DNA from: Sphingomonas sp. dw_22
GTDB lineage: Bacteria > Pseudomonadota > Alphaproteobacteria > Sphingomonadales > Sphingomonadaceae
DNA length: 64,000 bases
Assembly: GCF_018449795.1 (NCBI RefSeq)
Contig: NZ_JAAVVE010000011.1
Coordinates: 41,111-105,110 of the forward strand
Reading direction: 5' to 3'
The notes beneath the pieces are model-generated. The model was not told where the DNA came from, did no database searches, and was given only the letters and a program-made list of their open reading frames with translations. Both the position numbers and the translations under genes were made by a program. Position 1 is the stretch's first letter; each line of letters begins with the position of its first letter. Shown here piece by piece: positions 41,668 through 50,761 of the stretch.

Positions 41668-42414
41668 TCACACCCGCGTCGCGAAGGGCGTGAAATCGGT
41701 GCCTTCGTCGAACACGTCCACGCCCTCGCGGTGCTTGAGGAAGCCGACGACGATATAGGTCACGGGCGTCAGCAGCACTTCCCAGGCGACCTTGAGCGCC
41801 CATTGGGTGAAGAGCACCTGGATCACCAGTCCGGTCGTCCAGCCCGCGGCGCCGAGGAAGGCGAGCGGATAGAAGATCAGGCTGTCGACGCCCTCCCCCG
41901 CGATCGTCGAGCCGATCGTGCGGGTCCAGAGCATCCGGCCGCCGGTCCACAGCTTCATCCGGGCAAGGACATAGGAATTGACGAACTCGCCCACCCAGAA
42001 GGCGCAGACCGATGCGAGCACGATGCGCGGCACCTGGCCGAAGATCGTCTCATAGGCGGCCTGGTTGCCCCAGCTCGGTGCCGGCGGCAGCGCGACCACG
42101 ACCCAGGACATGAAGGCCATGAACAGCACCGCGCCGGTCCCCGCCCAGATCACCCGGCGGGCACGGGCATAGCCATAGACCTCGGTCAGCACATCGCCGA
42201 TCACATAGGAGATGGGGAAGAACAGGATGCCTGCGCCGAACGGCCAATAGCCCACGCCCGGCAGCCAGACCTCGGCCACCTTGCCCGCGCCGAGCACGTT
42301 GGAGAGCAAGATGATCGCGACGAACGCGGCCATCACGAAGTCGTAATAGCGGAAATGCCCGCCCGCCACATCGCGCGCGGCGACATGCGCCGGGGTGCCC
42401 GTTTCCTCGCTCAT
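41668..42414 (-). CDS. Queuosine precursor transporter (VUT/YhhQ family)
   Basis: A 248-residue inner-membrane protein with about six to seven helices. YYDFVMAAFVAIILLSNVLGAGK, FPISYVIGDVLTEVYGYARARRVIW (the family hallmark DVLTEVYG), FWVGEFVNSYVLARMKLWT and WTRTIGSTIAGEGVDSLIFYP are typical of YhhQ, which imports 7-deazaguanine precursors such as preQ1/preQ0 for tRNA modification. The ATG at 42414 is chosen because the longer frame runs into tRNA-Arg. Confidence 0.92.
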   Translation of the reverse strand: MSEETGTPAHVAARDVAGGHFRYYDFVMAAFVAIILLSNVLGAGKVAEVWLPGVGYWPFGAGILFFPISYVIGDVLTEVYGYARARRVIWAGTGAVLFMAFMSWVVVALPPAPSWGNQAAYETIFGQVPRIVLASVCAFWVGEFVNSYVLARMKLWTGGRMLWTRTIGSTIAGEGVDSLIFYPLAFLGAAGWTTGLVIQVLFTQWALKVAWEVLLTPVTYIVVGFLKHREGVDVFDEGTDFTPFATRV

Positions 42415-42473
42415 GCCGTCGTTATGATGCCGGTTTCCCAGCCAGGCAATCCGCGCTAGGTGGATCGAAGCGC

Positions 42474-42550
42474 GCGCCCGTAGCTCAGCTGGATAGAGCA
42501 CATGCCTTCTAAGCCTGTGGTCGCTGGTTCGAATCCAGCCGGGCGCGCCA
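42474..42550 (+). tRNA. tRNA-Arg (anticodon TCT)
   Basis: Acceptor GCGCCCG/CGGGCGC, D-stem GCTC/GAGC, T-stem GCTGG/CCAGC with TTCGAAT, anticodon loop CTTCTAA (TCT), discriminator G, encoded CCA. The anticodon stem CATGC/GCCTG has one T-C mismatch at 29-41; all else is canonical. Confidence 0.93.
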
Positions 42551-42597
42551 CTCCCGTTTCGACGGCTTACCGACACACGCCAATCCGGCCCTCCCCT

Positions 42598-42849
42598 CTA
42601 GGCCGCGTCGTCTCCAAGGGTCCGCCCGAGCCTTTCGAGCATCCGCTCGGCCACCGATCGGCGGATCGGATGTCCGTCGCGGATCTTCACCCAGGTGTTC
42701 ATGCTGATCCCAAAGGTCGCCATGATGCATTCGGGCGTCTGCGCGCGCAGCATGCCGCGCATATGGTCCACCACGGTTTCCGGGATGATCCGCATGTTGG
42801 GCACCGGGCCCGTGCGGGCCAGGTTCGATGCGGTTGCGATATTTTCCAC
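42598..42849 (-). CDS. Small HTH-like protein
   Basis: An 83-residue protein starting at a GTG (42849-42847) 6 nt after GGAGGG. VDHMRGMLRAQTPECIMATFGISMNTWVKIRDGHPIRRSVAERMLERLGRTL looks like a helix-turn-helix: IMATFGISMNTWVKIRDG as the two helices and the turn, with basic residues after. No family was recognised. It follows the M20 peptidase gene by 23 bp and may be the last gene of the TonB receptor operon. Confidence 0.6.
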   Translation of the reverse strand: MENIATASNLARTGPVPNMRIIPETVVDHMRGMLRAQTPECIMATFGISMNTWVKIRDGHPIRRSVAERMLERLGRTLGDDAA

Positions 42850-42872
42850 TGTCGTCCCTCCAGGCTTTGCGT

Positions 42873-44174
42873 TCAACGATATCCGGCGACGGCCAGGATC
42901 GTGACGAGATCGAGCCTGCGGATGCGCACCGCCGGCTCGCGCGCCACGCCGATCCATTCGTCGAGCGAGTGGCCCCGGCCGCCCTCCGCGGCACGCGCGA
43001 TCGTGATCGCGGGAATGCCCAGGCTCATCGCCACGTTCGAGTCCGTCGAGCCGGCGCCATATTCAGGTACGATGCCGGCCGCGGTGTAGGCGGCCGCGGC
43101 GAAGCGGACGATGTCGCTGTCCTTCGCCGTCGCGCCCGCCGGCCGGTCTCCGACCAGCTTGAGATCCGCCTTCACCGGTCCTTCCTTCGTGGAACGAGCC
43201 GCATTCTCGGCATCGACCGCGTCGCGCACGCCGGCCAGGAAGCCGCGCTCGACCTCAGCCAATGCGTCGGCGCTTTCCGAACGCATATCGACTTCCAGCC
43301 ACACTTCGCGCGGAATGGCGTTCACCGAGGTTCCGCCGCCGACCACGCTGGCGCTGTAAGTGGTCTTCGGGCTAGCGGGCACCGGGATCCTGTAGAGGTT
43401 GACCACCGACTGGGAGAGCGCGGACAGCGGATTGACCAGGCCGAACGCGCCGAAGCTGTGCCCGCCGGGGCCGGTGAAGGTGACACGGTAGCGCTTGGAC
43501 CCCACGCCGCCGATCGTGAATTCGGCCGAGGACGTGCCGTCGATCGAGAAGAAGGCGCCGATCCTGCCGGCATATCTGCCCTTGTTGAACAGATAGCGGA
43601 CCCCGCGCAGGTCGCCCAGCCCCTCCTCCCCCACCGTGCCGACGAACAGGATGTCGTCGGGCGTGCGGATGCCGACCTTCTCGATCGCCCCGATCAGGCT
43701 GAGCTGGGTAGCAAGGCCCGCGCTGTCGTCGCCGACGCCGGGCGCGAACAGCCTGTCGCCCTCGCGCCGCACCTTGATCGGCGTGCCCTCGGGGAAGACC
43801 GTGTCCATATGGGCGGAGACGACCACCAGCTTGCCGCTGCCGCCGCCCGTGCCCTTGCGCAGCCCCGTCACATTGCCTTCCGCGTCGATCTCGACATCGG
43901 CCAGCCCCGCGGCGCGGAACCGCTCGGCATAGGCCCTGGCGCGCGCCGATTCCTTGAACGGCGGCGACGGGATCTCGGCAAGCGCGATGATGTCGGCGAC
44001 CCATTGATCATGGGTGCGATCGAGCTCGGCGATCGCCGCCTTGACCTGCGGCCTGGCGGCGATCGCACGCACCACCCCGGCGTGATCGGTCGGGGTAGCA
44101 GGATCCGCCGCCGCGCTGACGGGAGCGAGGGTTGAAAGCGCAGCGGCGAAAGCGAGGAGCGGTGGCATCTTCAT
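42873..44174 (-). CDS. Exported M20 metallopeptidase
   Basis: A 433-residue protein with signal peptide (MKMPPLLAFAAALSTLAPVSA). Zinc ligands follow the M20 order: AHMDTVFPEG (His, Asp), GVGDDSAG (bridging Asp), GTVGEEGLGD (catalytic Glu, ligand Glu), SIDGTSS (Asp) and GRGHSLDEW (His); the lid dimerisation domain has GPGGHSFGAFG. It removes amino acids from small peptides or acylated amino acids in the periplasm. Third gene of the leftward TonB receptor operon and paralogous to its upstream neighbour. Confidence 0.92.
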   Translation of the reverse strand: MKMPPLLAFAAALSTLAPVSAAADPATPTDHAGVVRAIAARPQVKAAIAELDRTHDQWVADIIALAEIPSPPFKESARARAYAERFRAAGLADVEIDAEGNVTGLRKGTGGGSGKLVVVSAHMDTVFPEGTPIKVRREGDRLFAPGVGDDSAGLATQLSLIGAIEKVGIRTPDDILFVGTVGEEGLGDLRGVRYLFNKGRYAGRIGAFFSIDGTSSAEFTIGGVGSKRYRVTFTGPGGHSFGAFGLVNPLSALSQSVVNLYRIPVPASPKTTYSASVVGGGTSVNAIPREVWLEVDMRSESADALAEVERGFLAGVRDAVDAENAARSTKEGPVKADLKLVGDRPAGATAKDSDIVRFAAAAYTAAGIVPEYGAGSTDSNVAMSLGIPAITIARAAEGGRGHSLDEWIGVAREPAVRIRRLDLVTILAVAGYR

Positions 44175-44190
44175 GATCGATCGGCCCCGC

Positions 44191-45486
44191 TCAATCGCCG
44201 TGCGCCAGCGCGATGACGATGGCGAGGCCCACCTGCATCCCGCCCAGCGACGGCTCCTTGTCGAGCGGCAGCGATTCGTCGAGCGAATGGCCGCGCGTCG
44301 GCGCGAAGCCCGAACCGAGCGTCACCGCCTGGATGCCCAGGCTCATCGGGATGTTCGAATCGGTCGAGCCGATGCGGTATTTGGGCGTGACGCCGACCGC
44401 GTTCATCGCCGCGGTCGCCACCTGGACGATCTCGCTGTCGACCGGCGTCTGGCCCACCGGGCGATCGCCGATCAGCTTCGCCTCATAGCTGATCTCGCCC
44501 AGCTTGGTGGAGCGCGCCGCATTCTCGGCGGCCACCGCCTTGGGCAATATGTCCATCAGATAATCGACTTCGGCCTGGAGCGCTTCCTTGCTCTCCGAAC
44601 GCATGTCGATCGTCATCGCCACATCATGGGGAATCGAATTGACCGAGGTTCCGCCCTCGACGATGCCGACGTTGAACGTCGTCTTGGGGGTTTCCGGCAC
44701 CTTCATCTGGCCGAACGAGACGATCGCATTGCCCATCGCGAAGGACGGGTTCACCATGCCGAACGCGCCATAGCTGTGCCCGCCCGGCCCGTGGAAGTTG
44801 ACGCGGTAGCGCTTCGATCCGACGCCGCCATTGGCGATGGCGCCCCGCCCGGTCTCGAACGAGATGAACTGCCTGATCCGGTCCTTGTACTTGCTCTTGG
44901 TGAACAGGTAGCGGACCCCGCGCAGGTCGCCCGCGCCTTCCTCGCCGACATTGCCCATGAACAGGATGTCGTTTTTGGTCTTGAAGCCGGCGCGATCGAG
45001 CGCGCGGATGAAGGCGAGCAGCACCGCGAGGCTGCACGTATCGTCGCCGATGCCCGGCGCGGCCAGGCGATTGCCCTCATGGCGCACCTTCACGTTGGTC
45101 CCCGGCGGGAAGACCGTGTCGAGATGCGCGGCGATCACCAGCAGCGGGCCGCCGGGCGCGGTGCCCTTGCGCAGGCCGCTCGCATTGCCCTCGGCATCGA
45201 TCTCGACGTCGCTCAGCCCGGCTTCCGTCAGCATCGCGGCATAGGCCTTGGCGCGCTCGGCCTCGTGGAACGGCGGCGCGGCGATCTCGGTCAGGGTGAT
45301 GACGTCCTGGATGATCCGGTCCCAGTCGGATTCCAGGCTGGCCTTGGCCTTGGCGAAGGCGGGGCTCGCCATGAGCTTCTTGAGCCGTGCGACGGCCGCG
45401 GGAGACGCGGTCTGCGCCGATGCCGGCGCCGCGCAGGCGATGACTGCGGCGGCGCTCGCCGCCACGATAAGCGGACGGGTGAACAT
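44191..45486 (-). CDS. Exported M20 metallopeptidase (paralogue)
   Basis: A 431-residue protein; the ATG at 45486 has AGAGGAC. Signal peptide MFTRPLIVAASAAAVIACAA, cleavage after ASA. Ligands: AHLDTVFPPG, GIGDDTCS, GNVGEEGAGD, SFETGRG (Glu in place of the Asp of the neighbour) and RGHSLDES. The lid has GPGGHSYGAFG. It is 16 bp upstream of the next M20 gene, with clear homology, so a tandem duplication that has diverged; the two may differ in side-chain preference. Confidence 0.92.
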   Translation of the reverse strand: MFTRPLIVAASAAAVIACAAPASAQTASPAAVARLKKLMASPAFAKAKASLESDWDRIIQDVITLTEIAAPPFHEAERAKAYAAMLTEAGLSDVEIDAEGNASGLRKGTAPGGPLLVIAAHLDTVFPPGTNVKVRHEGNRLAAPGIGDDTCSLAVLLAFIRALDRAGFKTKNDILFMGNVGEEGAGDLRGVRYLFTKSKYKDRIRQFISFETGRGAIANGGVGSKRYRVNFHGPGGHSYGAFGMVNPSFAMGNAIVSFGQMKVPETPKTTFNVGIVEGGTSVNSIPHDVAMTIDMRSESKEALQAEVDYLMDILPKAVAAENAARSTKLGEISYEAKLIGDRPVGQTPVDSEIVQVATAAMNAVGVTPKYRIGSTDSNIPMSLGIQAVTLGSGFAPTRGHSLDESLPLDKEPSLGGMQVGLAIVIALAHGD

Positions 45487-45562
45487 GATCTTGTCCTCTC
45501 TGGTGGAGATTGGTGCGTTGGCGGGCCGCGTCACGATGGACGCGGCCCGCCGCCGGGGAAGC

Positions 45563-48481
45563 TCAGAACTTGAAGCGCACGCCGCCGGCGAAGGTACGAC
45601 CGATGATGTCGTAGGTGCCCTGGTTGCCGGTGGTGGTGAGGATATAGGCGAACGGATTGCCGTCCTGGATGTTGTTGGTGATGTTGCGCACCGAGCCGAA
45701 GAGCTGCACGTGGCGGCCGTCGCCATAGTCCTTGAGCGTGTACTGGATCGAAGTGCTCAACAGGAACTGCGGGGCGATGTCGTTGGTGCCGTCCGGCCGG
45801 GCGACCAGATAGGTTCCGGCCGCGTCGCGATCGTTGGTGTAGGTGCCGCCGCCGATATAGCGCCCTTCCAGATAGATGCCGAACGGCCCCTGGTCATAGT
45901 TGAGCGTGGCGTTGAACCGCCAGTTCGGGTTGGTGCTCTCGCCCGCGCTGTCGGAGACGCGGCCGTTATAGACCTGCTCGTATTTGGAGAGATAGGTCGC
46001 CAGGAAGCGCGCGGCGAAAACGCCATCGAGCGCGCCGAACCAATTATGGACATTGGTGGTGTAGCTCGCCTCGAAATCCACGCCGCGCACGTCGAGCGTG
46101 CCCTGGTTGATATATTGGCGCAGGATCTGGCTGATGCGATCATTGTCGCCGGCATAGCCGCCGCCGCGCGTGATGAGGTCGCAATAGGTCTGGATATGGT
46201 TGGTGTAGCAGCCGTCGAGGACGTCGGTGATTGCCGGCAGGCCGATCGAATCCTTCAGCTTGATGCTGTAGTAATCAACCGATGCGTTCAGGCCGCGCGC
46301 CGGATTGAGCACGATGCCGGCGGTCCAGGTGTCGCCGATCTCCGGCTGCAGGTTCGGATTGCCCTGCTGGGGCGAGAGCGTCGCGTACTGGATGTTGCCG
46401 AGCAGCGGATCGATCACCGAGTTCGACTGGGTGATCGACGAGGCGAACAGCTCGCCCAGTGCAGGTGCGCGGATATCGCGCGAGCGCGTGGCGCGCAGCC
46501 GCAGGAAATCGGCGACTTCCCAGGTCGCGCCGAGCTTCCAGCTCGTGACGCCGCCGCTGGTGCTGTAATCGGTGTAGCGGATCGCGCCGTTCAGATCGAG
46601 ATTCTTGACGAACGGCACGTCCTTGAGGAGCGGCACCAGGACTTCGCCATAGATTTCCTTGACGTTGACCTTGCCCGACAGCGCCTTGGGATTGTGGATA
46701 TTCCAGCCCGAGGTCGCCGAGATCGGATCGACGGTCTGGGAAACCGATTCCTCGCGCCATTCGACGCCCGCCGCGACCGAGACCTCGCCCGCCCATAGCG
46801 AGAAGGGGCTGCCGCTGATGTCGGCCGCGGCCGATTTCTGCTTGAACACCGCGTCCTGCCACGACGTGCCGGTCACATAGTTGCTCGCCTCCTGGCTCGG
46901 CGCACCTTCGCCGAACAGGTTGATCGGCACGCAGCCATTGCCCGGCGCGGTGAGCGTGGTGCGGCAGACGATCTGGCCATTCGCAGGATTGACCACCGCA
47001 TCGAGCGCCTGACGCCAGTTGGCGGTCAGGCGGTTGCCGCGCACGTCCTCGCGATAATTATTCTGGCCCATCTGGAAATAGGCGCTCCATTTCCAGTCGC
47101 TCAGCACCTTGCCTTCGGCGCCGATCAGATAGCGCTGGGTCTCGTTGACGTTGAGCGGACGGTTATAGGAGATGTCGCGGCTGATGCGGCCCAGGTTGAG
47201 CGAGGCCAGGCCGTTCGCCGTCATCACGTCCTTGATGCTCTGCGGCAGGAAGGCGTTGTCGGCGTTGATCTTGATCGTGCCGAGGTCATAGGGAAGCGAC
47301 AGGAAGAAATCGGTGCGGCTGCGCGCATAGCTCGCCTCGCCGAACAGCGTGAACGCGTCGGAGAAATCATAGCTGGCACGGGCAAAGACGTTCACGCGGT
47401 TGAGCGGCACCTGGAGCTGGCCGAGCTGGTTCGACGTGACCGTGCCGATCGGGCTGCCGCCGACCATATATTGCGAGCCGACCAGCGTGCCGTAGTTGAA
47501 CGGCGCAGGCACGCCGCCAGGCAGGAACTGCGTGCCCTTCAGGATGGTGCTGGCCGCGCCGCCGATGGTGGTGCTGCCCGTGATGAGGCCGCCAAGCGTC
47601 GCGGTGGAGACGTTGACGTCGTTGACCAGATAGCTGCGCGGCTGGCCGTTGCCGAGCACGTAATTGGGATTGGCGACGACGTTCCACTTCGACGTGGCGA
47701 GGATCGGGCGGCTCGAGCCCGGCCCGATGCCCTTGCCGTCCTCCCATTCGCCGGCGATGACGAAATTGCCGCGGTCGCCGGCGAAATTGGTGCCCCAGGA
47801 GAGCGCGGCACGATATTTCTCGCCATCGCCGTAATTGGACACGCCATATTGGACCGAACCCTCCAGGCCCGTCATCTTCTTCTTGAAGATCAGGTTGACC
47901 ACGCCCGCGATCGCATCCGATCCCCAGGCGGCCGAGGCGCCGCCGGTGACGACTTCGGCACGCTCGATCAGCACGGTCGGGATGACGTTGAGATCGACGC
48001 GGCCCTGCACCGTGGCGGGGACGAAACGATGCCCGTCCACCAGCACCAGCGTGCGGACCTCGCCCAGGTTGCGCAGGTCGACCAGGTTGGCGCCGCTGTT
48101 GAGCGACGTGTGGTTGGTCGAGGTGGGCGTGGTGCCCGCGCCGAAGCTCGGCATCGTGTTCAGCACGTCGGCGACGTTGGTCGCGGCCTGCTTCTGGAAA
48201 TCCTCGACGCCGATCACGGTGGTCGGCGTCGGGGCGGTGAAGCCGTTGCGGGCGATGCGCGACGCGGTGACGACGATTTCGCCGTTTTCGGCCGGCACGC
48301 TTTCGCTCGCGGCGGTCTGATCCGCTGCCGGAACGGCGGTGGTGTCCTGGGCGGCCGGCTCAACGGTCTGCGCATGAAGCGGCGCAGCCGTGCCCAGGCC
48401 AATGGCGAACGCCAGTGCCAGCATGCTGCCGCCGCGCAACAGACGGCGGTCGGATTCGATCGATCGACGAGATTTGGTCAT
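45563..48481 (-). CDS. TonB-dependent outer-membrane receptor
   Basis: A 972-residue protein. The ATG at 48481 is 7 nt after GGGGG; the ATG two codons upstream is too close to it. Signal sequence to about residue 38 (LALAFAIGLGTAAPLHAQ), a TonB-box-like EIVVTASRI near residue 70, the plug (FQKQAATNVADVLNTMPSFG; VLVDGHRFVP; GGASAAWGSDAIAGVVNLIFKK), then the 22-strand barrel ending in GVRFKF. The plug type resembles receptors for oligopeptides and similar organic substrates in sphingomonads and Xanthomonas, not classical siderophore receptors. It leads the operon with two M20 genes. Confidence 0.94.
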   Translation of the reverse strand: MTKSRRSIESDRRLLRGGSMLALAFAIGLGTAAPLHAQTVEPAAQDTTAVPAADQTAASESVPAENGEIVVTASRIARNGFTAPTPTTVIGVEDFQKQAATNVADVLNTMPSFGAGTTPTSTNHTSLNSGANLVDLRNLGEVRTLVLVDGHRFVPATVQGRVDLNVIPTVLIERAEVVTGGASAAWGSDAIAGVVNLIFKKKMTGLEGSVQYGVSNYGDGEKYRAALSWGTNFAGDRGNFVIAGEWEDGKGIGPGSSRPILATSKWNVVANPNYVLGNGQPRSYLVNDVNVSTATLGGLITGSTTIGGAASTILKGTQFLPGGVPAPFNYGTLVGSQYMVGGSPIGTVTSNQLGQLQVPLNRVNVFARASYDFSDAFTLFGEASYARSRTDFFLSLPYDLGTIKINADNAFLPQSIKDVMTANGLASLNLGRISRDISYNRPLNVNETQRYLIGAEGKVLSDWKWSAYFQMGQNNYREDVRGNRLTANWRQALDAVVNPANGQIVCRTTLTAPGNGCVPINLFGEGAPSQEASNYVTGTSWQDAVFKQKSAAADISGSPFSLWAGEVSVAAGVEWREESVSQTVDPISATSGWNIHNPKALSGKVNVKEIYGEVLVPLLKDVPFVKNLDLNGAIRYTDYSTSGGVTSWKLGATWEVADFLRLRATRSRDIRAPALGELFASSITQSNSVIDPLLGNIQYATLSPQQGNPNLQPEIGDTWTAGIVLNPARGLNASVDYYSIKLKDSIGLPAITDVLDGCYTNHIQTYCDLITRGGGYAGDNDRISQILRQYINQGTLDVRGVDFEASYTTNVHNWFGALDGVFAARFLATYLSKYEQVYNGRVSDSAGESTNPNWRFNATLNYDQGPFGIYLEGRYIGGGTYTNDRDAAGTYLVARPDGTNDIAPQFLLSTSIQYTLKDYGDGRHVQLFGSVRNITNNIQDGNPFAYILTTTGNQGTYDIIGRTFAGGVRFKF

Positions 48482-48603
48482 TGGCATACCCCCTTTATTA
48501 TTCGCGACGCCTCCCAGCGCCCGAGCTTGCGTTCCTCTCGCCTTTTCTGTTCTGCCCGGGGCGCGATTCCGCTTCCGGGATGGGGCAAGCTATGGTCGCC
48601 GAC

Positions 48604-48619
48604 CTGTCATCAAGCTGTC
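48604..48619 (-). promoter_or_regulatory. Direct-repeat operator 1 (TonB receptor operon)
   Basis: Minus strand GACAG-CTTGAT-GACAG. CATAGC follows 9 nt downstream. The site ends 122 bp before the receptor start. One of five copies, one per transcription unit in this locus. Confidence 0.7.
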
Positions 48620-48659
48620 GCTTTTCTGCAAATTGCAGTGCCGTCGAATTCCCATGTAT

Positions 48660-48675
48660 GACAGCTTGGCGACAG
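48660..48675 (+). promoter_or_regulatory. Direct-repeat operator 2 (amidohydrolase/two-component operon)
   Basis: GACAG-CTTGGC-GACAG, 50 bp before the amidohydrolase start and divergent from operator 1, 40 bp away. The TAGC core seen at the other sites is not clear here. Confidence 0.65.
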
Positions 48676-48725
48676 GTAGCTCCCGCACACATTGCTGCAC
48701 CAACAGCCAACACAGGGTCGCCTCC

Positions 48726-49982
48726 ATGCTCCTCAGCACGTCCGGTATCCGCACCATCGCCATCGCGACCGCCGCCCTTCTCGCGACGTCCGCCGCACAG
48801 GCACAGGAGACTCCCTTCACGCCGGCCCCGGCGACGGCCAAGCCGATCACGATCCATGCCGGCGAACTGATCGACGGCAAGGGCAAGGTGACTCGTGACG
48901 TGACGGTTACGGTGCTCGGCACCAAGATCACTGCGATCGCCCCGGGCAAGCCGGCGGCGCCGACCTATGACTTCGCGAAGCTGACCGTCATGCCCGGCAT
49001 GATCGACACCCATGTCCACATCACCGCGCATTTCAACGACGAAGGGCGCGCGACCGACAAGGACGAAACCGGCGAGCAGAAGGGCCTGAAATGGGCCGAG
49101 AACGTCCATGTGACGCTGCTCAGCGGCTTCACCACCGTCCAGAGCATCGGCTCCGACGACGATCTCGTGCTGCGCAAGGCGATCGAGGGCGGCCGGCTGC
49201 CGGGGCCGCGGCTGCTGACCTCGGGCAAGCCGATCAACAATCCGAAGATGACCCCGGACGAGATCCGTGCCTTCGTCGATGCGACCAAGGCCAAGGGCGC
49301 CGACGTCGTGAAGATCTTCGCATCGGCGAGCAGCCGCGACGGCGGCGCGCCGACCATGACCGACGCCCAGATGGAAGCCGCATGCGGCGAGGCGCGCAAG
49401 ATCGGCATCCGCACCTGGGTCCACGCCCATGCCGCCGCCGCCGTGCGCCAGGCGATCAACGCCGGCTGCTACGCGATCACCCATGCCCGCTACACCACCC
49501 AGGCCGAACTGAACCTCGCCGCCGAGCGCGGCGTCTTCATCGAGCCTTCCTGGGGCGTGGTGCAGCAGAATTATCTCGCCCACCAGGCGAACTACGAAGG
49601 CATCGGCAACTACAGCAAGGAAGCCTTCGAGCAGATGCGCCGCTATCAGCCGAGCACGCCGGCGGTCTGGCACATGATGCTGCAGACCAAGGGGCTCAAG
49701 CTCCTGGCGGGCGGCGACACCAATGCCGGCGGCGAAGGGCACAATGTCGAGGAGACGATCTGGCGCGTCGAGCACGGCCAGCCGGCGATGGACGGAATCA
49801 CCACCACCACCTCGGCCGATGCGGCCGCGCTGGGGCTGGGCGAGGTCACCGGATCGATCGCGCCGGGCATGGAGGCGGACATCATCGCGGTGAAGGGCGA
49901 TCCGCTGAAGGACATCACGGCGCTGCGCAATGTCGTCTTCGTGATGAAGGGCGGCAAGGTTTACAAGAACGTGGCGCAATAG
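48726..49982 (+). CDS. Exported amidohydrolase (Xaa-Pro dipeptidase-like)
   Basis: A 418-residue periplasmic enzyme; signal peptide MLLSTSGIRTIAIATAALLA, cleavage after AQA. The metal-binding HVH is at 96/98 (MIDTHVHITAHF); VVKIFASAS carries the probable bridging Lys, VHAHAAAAV and YAITHARY the later His ligands, and LAGGDTNAG the catalytic Asp. GSIAPGMEADIIAVKGDPLKDI is the family C-terminal strand. Members cleave dipeptides with Pro, Arg or Lys, or N-acyl amino acids. Paralogous to 56065-57318. The response regulator follows after 108 bp. Confidence 0.9.
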   Translation: MLLSTSGIRTIAIATAALLATSAAQAQETPFTPAPATAKPITIHAGELIDGKGKVTRDVTVTVLGTKITAIAPGKPAAPTYDFAKLTVMPGMIDTHVHITAHFNDEGRATDKDETGEQKGLKWAENVHVTLLSGFTTVQSIGSDDDLVLRKAIEGGRLPGPRLLTSGKPINNPKMTPDEIRAFVDATKAKGADVVKIFASASSRDGGAPTMTDAQMEAACGEARKIGIRTWVHAHAAAAVRQAINAGCYAITHARYTTQAELNLAAERGVFIEPSWGVVQQNYLAHQANYEGIGNYSKEAFEQMRRYQPSTPAVWHMMLQTKGLKLLAGGDTNAGGEGHNVEETIWRVEHGQPAMDGITTTTSADAAALGLGEVTGSIAPGMEADIIAVKGDPLKDITALRNVVFVMKGGKVYKNVAQ

Positions 49983-50090
49983 GCAGGCTCGGAATCGAAA
50001 CGTTGACATGACTGGCGCCGGGCGCTGAACTGCCTGCCAGAGGGAACGGGGAGCAGGGTGCCGCTGAACTGACCGAGGGGAGAAGGACAG

Positions 50091-50756
50091 TTGCGGTTCA
50101 TGATTGTAGAGGACGATGCCAGCCTCGCGCGGGGGATGGAGGCATTGCTCAGCGCGGCCGGTTTCGCGGTCGACATTTTCTCCACCGGCGAGGAAGCCAT
50201 CGAGCTTGCCATGAGCGAGCCCTATAGCGCGATCATCCTCGATCTGGGCTTGCCCGACATGGATGGTCTGGAAGTGCTCCAGACCATGCGCCGCCGCGGC
50301 ATCACCACGCCGATCCTGATCCTGACCGCGCGCGATTCGCTCGCCGACCGGGTCGACGGGCTCGACAAGGGATCCGACGACTATCTTTCCAAGCCCTTTC
50401 ATCCGCGCGAGCTGGAATCGCGGGTGCGCGCGCTGGTCCGGCGCGGCCAGGGCACGCCGGATCCGGTGCTGAAGATCGGCAGGCTCGCCTTCAACCGATC
50501 GAGCCGCACCGTCTATCTCGACGACATGGCGATCGACCTGCGCCGCCGCGAGCTGGCGGTGCTCGAGGTATTGATGGGCCGGCCGGGCAAGATCATCGCC
50601 AAGGAACGCCTGTCGGCCGAGGTCTTCAACTTCAACGACGCGGTCGCCCCCAACGCGCTCGAAGTCTATGTCGGCCGGCTGCGGCGCAAGCTGATGCCGA
50701 ACGGACCGGTGATCCGCACCGTGCGCGGGCTTGGCTACATGATCGACGCCACCTGA
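50091..50756 (+). CDS. OmpR-family response regulator (TctD/QseB-like)
   Basis: A 221-residue two-domain regulator. The start is the TTG at 50091 (MRFMIVEDD), 3-8 nt after a GGGAGAAGGA purine stretch. Receiver Asp51 (IILDLGLPDMDG), switch Thr79/Ala80 and Lys101 (YLSKPFHPREL) are intact; the C-terminal winged helix has LRRRELAVLEVLM and NALEVYVGRLRRKL...IRTVRGLGYM. OmpR-type proteins bind tandem direct repeats with ~11-bp spacing, which fits the five GACAG-N6-GACAG sites in this locus. It probably senses substrate through the kinase that follows 6 bp on. Confidence 0.93.
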   Translation: MRFMIVEDDASLARGMEALLSAAGFAVDIFSTGEEAIELAMSEPYSAIILDLGLPDMDGLEVLQTMRRRGITTPILILTARDSLADRVDGLDKGSDDYLSKPFHPRELESRVRALVRRGQGTPDPVLKIGRLAFNRSSRTVYLDDMAIDLRRRELAVLEVLMGRPGKIIAKERLSAEVFNFNDAVAPNALEVYVGRLRRKLMPNGPVIRTVRGLGYMIDAT

Positions 50757-50761
50757 GCCGC

